From positions 5,529-14,263 of the forward strand of contig MENB01000055.1 in NCBI GenBank assembly GCA_001768125.1: a DNA stretch of 8,735 bases, written 5' to 3'. The notes under the pieces are model-generated. The model was not told where the DNA came from. It did not search any database and saw only the letters and a program-made list of their open reading frames with translations. The position numbers were made by a program, and so were the translations under genes. Below, piece by piece: positions 6,680 to 8,735 of this stretch (within the stretch, counting starts at the first letter, position 1; each line of letters begins with the position of its first letter). Origin of the DNA: Armatimonadetes bacterium RBG_19FT_COMBO_69_19. GTDB lineage: Bacteria > Sysuimicrobiota > Sysuimicrobiia > Sysuimicrobiales > Kaftiobacteriaceae.

Positions 6680-6708
6680 TTTGCTCGATGGAGCAATCCG
6701 GATATAAT
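6680..6708 (+). promoter_or_regulatory. Promoter of tRNA-Glu
   Basis: A perfect TATAAT at 6703-6708 lies 12 nt before the first base of the tRNA. A weak -35 (TTTGCT or TTGCTC at 6680-6686) is 16-17 nt upstream. Initiation would give a 5' leader of about five bases, to be removed by RNase P. GGGGAAGG follows the -10 box; a GC-rich stretch here is common in stringently controlled stable-RNA promoters, which is suggestive only. Confidence 0.7.
6681..6696. repeat. Perfect 6-bp inverted repeat overlapping the tRNA promoter -35 region
   Basis: TTGCTC, a 4-nt centre (gatg), then GAGCAA. After a one-base mismatch the symmetry continues with GG (6678-6679) and CC (6698-6699). It starts 12 nt after the thioredoxin-like stop codon and covers the -35 position of the tRNA promoter. 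No T-tract follows, so it is a poor intrinsic terminator; it may be a weak hairpin or an operator. Confidence 0.5.
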
Positions 6709-6720
6709 GGGGAAGGTCCC

Positions 6721-6798
6721 GGCCCCATCGTCTAGCCTGGCCCAGGACATGGCCCTCTCAAGGCCAAGACACGGGTTCAAATCCCGTTGGGGCTACCA
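6721..6798 (+). tRNA. tRNA-Glu (anticodon CTC), CCA encoded
   Basis: The cloverleaf folds completely. Acceptor GGCCCCA (6721-6727) pairs with TGGGGCT (6788-6794). The D-arm GTCT pairs with GGAC, with GG in the loop. The anticodon stem TGGCC/GGCCA encloses the loop CTCTCAA, so the anticodon is CTC at 6757-6759, reading GAG. The T-arm ACGGG/CCCGT encloses TTCAAAT. A73 and the encoded CCA (6796-6798) end the gene. The variable loop is short (four bases). The first acceptor pair is G1.U72, a wobble, where bacterial tRNA-Glu more often has G-C. A separate tRNA for GAG is usual in GC-rich genomes. Confidence 0.96.
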
Positions 6799-6828
6799 CG
6801 CAGCCTGCCGATCTGCACCCATGCGCAT

Positions 6829-6855
6829 CCCCTCCCTTGTAAGAGAGGGGTTTCT
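6829..6855 (+). terminator. Likely intrinsic terminator after tRNA-Glu
   Basis: CCCCTC (6829-6834) and GAGGGG (6845-6850) form a six-pair GC-rich stem. A C/A mismatch and a few further pairs (CTT with AAG) narrow the loop. TTTCT follows directly. The T-run is short and interrupted, so termination may be partial, leaving some read-through into the EamA gene. Confidence 0.55.
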
Positions 6856-6882
6856 CCCCCACCGCCCGCAATCACATATGCC

Positions 6883-7794
6883 GTGGGCGAGCGAGGAGGC
6901 TACCTGCGCATCACCGCGGCCGCCGTCCTGTGGGGGAGCATCGGGATTGCGGGCCGGGCGGCGTTCAATGCCGGCGTCACGCCGCTCGAAGCGGCGTTCT
7001 TCCGCGCGCTCATCGCCTTCGTTGCCGTGACGGTCATCGTGCTCCTCACCGATGCCTCCGTGCTCCGCATCCGCCTGAGCGACCTCGTCCTCTTCGGGGC
7101 GTTCGGGCTGGTGAGCATCGCGCTCTTCTTCTTCGTCTACCTGTATGCGATCAGCCGCACCACGGTGGCGACGGCGGCCATCCTCCTCTATACGGCGCCG
7201 GCGTGGGTCATCGTGCTGTCCGCCCTGCTCTTCGGCGAGCCGCTCACGCGCCTGAAGCTCGTCGCCGTCGCGCTGGCCTTCGCCGGCTGCATCCTGGTGG
7301 TCCGCGGCTATGATCCGGCCAGCCTGCGCCTGAACTTCCTGGGGGTCCTGGCGGGACTGGCCTCGGGGTTCACGTATGCGATGTACAGCATCTTCGGCAA
7401 GACTGCGCTGCGCCGGTACCGGCCGATCACGACGCTGACCTACGCGCTCGGGATCGGCGCGGTGGCCCTGGGGGCGGTGGCGATCCCGCTCGGCGCCGTG
7501 CGGCTCGCGCACAGCGGGCCGGCGTGGTCGGGCATCGTCTACCTCGCGCTGGTGACGACCCTGCTGGCACAGTGGCTGTACCTGGCCGGGCTGGAACGGG
7601 TCGAAGCGGGCCACGCGAGCCTGGTCGCCACCCTCGAGCCCGTGCTGGCGGCGGGGCTCGGGTACCTGCTGCTCGGGGAGCGCCTGGACCCCTGGCAGAT
7701 CCTCGGCGGCGCGCTCGTCCTCAGCGCGGTCCTGACGGTGCGCCTCGCCTCGTCCGCCGCCCGGTCACGAGGAGCAGCATCGTCCCGGCGGTGA
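6883..7794 (+). CDS. EamA/DMT-family permease (drug/metabolite transporter)
   Basis: An inner-membrane transporter of the drug/metabolite superfamily. From the GTG at 6883 it is 303 residues, normal for the family, with about ten membrane segments in two EamA repeats. The first repeat opens ITAAAVLWGSIGIAGRAAF and closes near FGEPLTRLKLVAVALAFAG; the second begins at LNFLGVLAGLASGFTYAMYS and closes near LLGERLDPWQILGGALVL. Each repeat ends in the G-E-x-L signature usual for the family. The start is not certain. No ATG is in frame; the frame stays open up to the tRNA 3' end, but the upstream part (Pro-rich, covering the tRNA terminator) is unlikely to be translated. GTG 6883 lacks a Shine-Dalgarno sequence, whereas GAGGAGG (6893-6899) lies before a CTG at 6904 at close spacing. 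Substrate unknown; amino acids, metabolites and drugs are all known in the family. The 3' end overlaps the convergent MFS gene by 74 bp. Confidence 0.9.
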   Translation: MGERGGYLRITAAAVLWGSIGIAGRAAFNAGVTPLEAAFFRALIAFVAVTVIVLLTDASVLRIRLSDLVLFGAFGLVSIALFFFVYLYAISRTTVATAAILLYTAPAWVIVLSALLFGEPLTRLKLVAVALAFAGCILVVRGYDPASLRLNFLGVLAGLASGFTYAMYSIFGKTALRRYRPITTLTYALGIGAVALGAVAIPLGAVRLAHSGPAWSGIVYLALVTTLLAQWLYLAGLERVEAGHASLVATLEPVLAAGLGYLLLGERLDPWQILGGALVLSAVLTVRLASSAARSRGAASSRR

Positions 7795-8735
7795 GAAGGA
7801 TGGCCGCGCCGACGAACGGAGCGCGGTGGCTCAGCTCATCCCACATCACCCCGCCGAGCAGCGGCCCCAGCACGAGTCCCAGGCCCTGCGCGGTCTGAGA
7901 GGCCCCCATGGCCAGACCGATCCGGCCGGGGGGTGCGAGCTCGCTCACCATCGCGTGCCAGGCCGGGGTGGAGAGGGCGTACCCGATCCCCAGCAGGATG
8001 GCCGCGGCGGCCAGCACCTCGAACTGCGGCGAGAGCGGCAGGATCCACATCCCGAGCGAGGCCAGCGCCATCCCCCAGGAGACAGAACGAAGTTTCCCCC
8101 AGTGATCTGCTAGCCGCCCCGCCGGCAGTGATGCCAGCGCGATCGAAAGCATCAGGAAAAGGAACAGAGTGCCGATCATATGCTCGGAGAGGCCGACGAC
8201 TCGCTTGGCATAGATGACCAGGATCGGCGCGAGCAGCCCGGCGCCGAACATCTGCAGGAAGGCGACGACCAGCATCACGAGCAGGAGCGGGTAGCGCCGC
8301 GCGTTCTCCATCACCTCGTCCAGGTGCGGCTTCGGCGCCGCGCCGTGGTAGCCGATCTCGACGCTCTCGGCCGGGAGGTGCGTCTCCCCGAGGCCGCGCA
8401 GGGCGAACGCGGCCAGGAGCGCCGCGGCCAGCAGCATGATGCTCGCCAGGTAGAACCCCGCGGCGTATGAGCCGGTGAAGCCGGCCACGTACAGCCCCAG
8501 GGCCGGCCCGAAGGCCAGCCCGGCGAGGAAGAACATGTTCAGCGCGCCCATCGCGGTGGCGCGGCGCGCTGGGGGCGTGGTGTCGGCGATGATCGCGGAT
8601 GCCGCCGGCCACAGCGCGGACGACCCCGCGCCGTCGATGATCCGCAGCGGCACGAAGACCCAGGCGGTCTGCAGGACCGACATGATGAGCGGCGCCACGC
8701 TGCTCACGATCAGGCCGCCGATGATCATGGGACGG
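7721..8735 (-). CDS. Major facilitator superfamily transporter (partial at 5' end)
   Basis: An inner-membrane MFS transporter, probably of the DHA1 efflux type. The frame is open to the right edge and reads RPMIIGGLIVSS there, which fits the end of the loop 2-3 motif A, so about the first two membrane segments lie outside the window. The helix-4/5 region RIIDGAGSSALWPAASAIIAD followed by TPPARRATAMG is a typical drug-efflux MFS pattern (R..G.G, then D..P...R). A central hydrophilic loop (about GLGETHLPAE to LDEVMENARRYP) separates the two six-helix halves. The second half carries a motif A copy, LPAGRLADHWGKLRS, and ends GLVLGPLLGGVMWDE before the last two helices and a basic tail (TGRRTRRGAPSGPR). 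The stop TGA (7723-7721) lies inside the convergent EamA gene. Substrate unknown. Confidence 0.93.
   Translation of the reverse strand, partial: RPMIIGGLIVSSVAPLIMSVLQTAWVFVPLRIIDGAGSSALWPAASAIIADTTPPARRATAMGALNMFFLAGLAFGPALGLYVAGFTGSYAAGFYLASIMLLAAALLAAFALRGLGETHLPAESVEIGYHGAAPKPHLDEVMENARRYPLLLVMLVVAFLQMFGAGLLAPILVIYAKRVVGLSEHMIGTLFLFLMLSIALASLPAGRLADHWGKLRSVSWGMALASLGMWILPLSPQFEVLAAAAILLGIGYALSTPAWHAMVSELAPPGRIGLAMGASQTAQGLGLVLGPLLGGVMWDELSHRAPFVGAAILLTAGTMLLLVTGRRTRRGAPSGPR

Noticed and set aside
6787..6882. EamA start at the TTG within the tRNA 3' end
   Set aside because: This would place coding sequence over the tRNA acceptor end and its terminator, and adds a Pro-rich segment not expected before the first membrane helix.
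1..8735. Mobile element, CRISPR array or phage-derived island
   Set aside because: I saw no transposase, integrase, direct-repeat array or attachment-like duplication of the tRNA 3' end, and gene style is uniform across the window.

Overview
The window is GC-rich, densely coded bacterial chromosomal DNA. Intergenic gaps are very short and most gene junctions overlap. The content is a heterodimeric ABC exporter, a LamB/YcsF protein, an alpha/beta hydrolase, a thioredoxin-like protein, tRNA-Glu with an encoded CCA end, and EamA and MFS transporters. This fits a free-living, probably environmental bacterium. The sequence alone does not allow a phylum to be named with confidence. No transposase, integrase, CRISPR array, rRNA or phage gene was seen, and no stretch above about 100 bases is left without an assignment.

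Left part (positions 1 to 6046, minus strand): a compact gene string that reads right to left. It starts with a small unrecognised protein (start at 6046), which has a plausible TACAAT -10 box only 8 nt before its ATG. Next comes a 27-codon remnant of a VOC/glyoxalase-type gene with a good ribosome binding site. Then follow an alpha/beta hydrolase, a PxpA-like (LamB/YcsF) protein, a small QW-motif protein of the prenyltransferase/squalene-oxidase repeat type, and two ABC exporter half-transporters. The last four junctions (hydrolase/pxpA, pxpA/QW protein, QW protein/ABC 1, ABC 1/ABC 2) are all 4-nt RTGA overlaps. This strongly suggests one translationally coupled transcription unit. The two ABC subunits form a classic asymmetric pair: ABC 1 has a degenerate Walker B (DD) with a normal LSGGQ, and ABC 2 has the catalytic glutamate with an altered signature, LSAGQ. 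ABC 2 runs off the left edge before its H-loop.

Right part (6105 to 8735): a thioredoxin-fold protein with a WCGDC motif is transcribed divergently from the operon across a 58-bp spacer. It is followed by tRNA-Glu(CTC), with a perfect TATAAT box upstream and a likely terminator downstream. After it come an EamA/DMT-family permease on the plus strand and an MFS transporter on the minus strand. The ends of the last two genes overlap convergently by 74 bp, and the MFS gene runs off the right edge.

Nothing in the window amounts to a clearly new biological system. The points most worth following are the unusual operon partnership (orphan PxpA-like protein, QW-repeat protein and heterodimeric exporter), the truncated VOC gene that may survive as a translation-coupling leader, and small regulatory structures around the tRNA gene.
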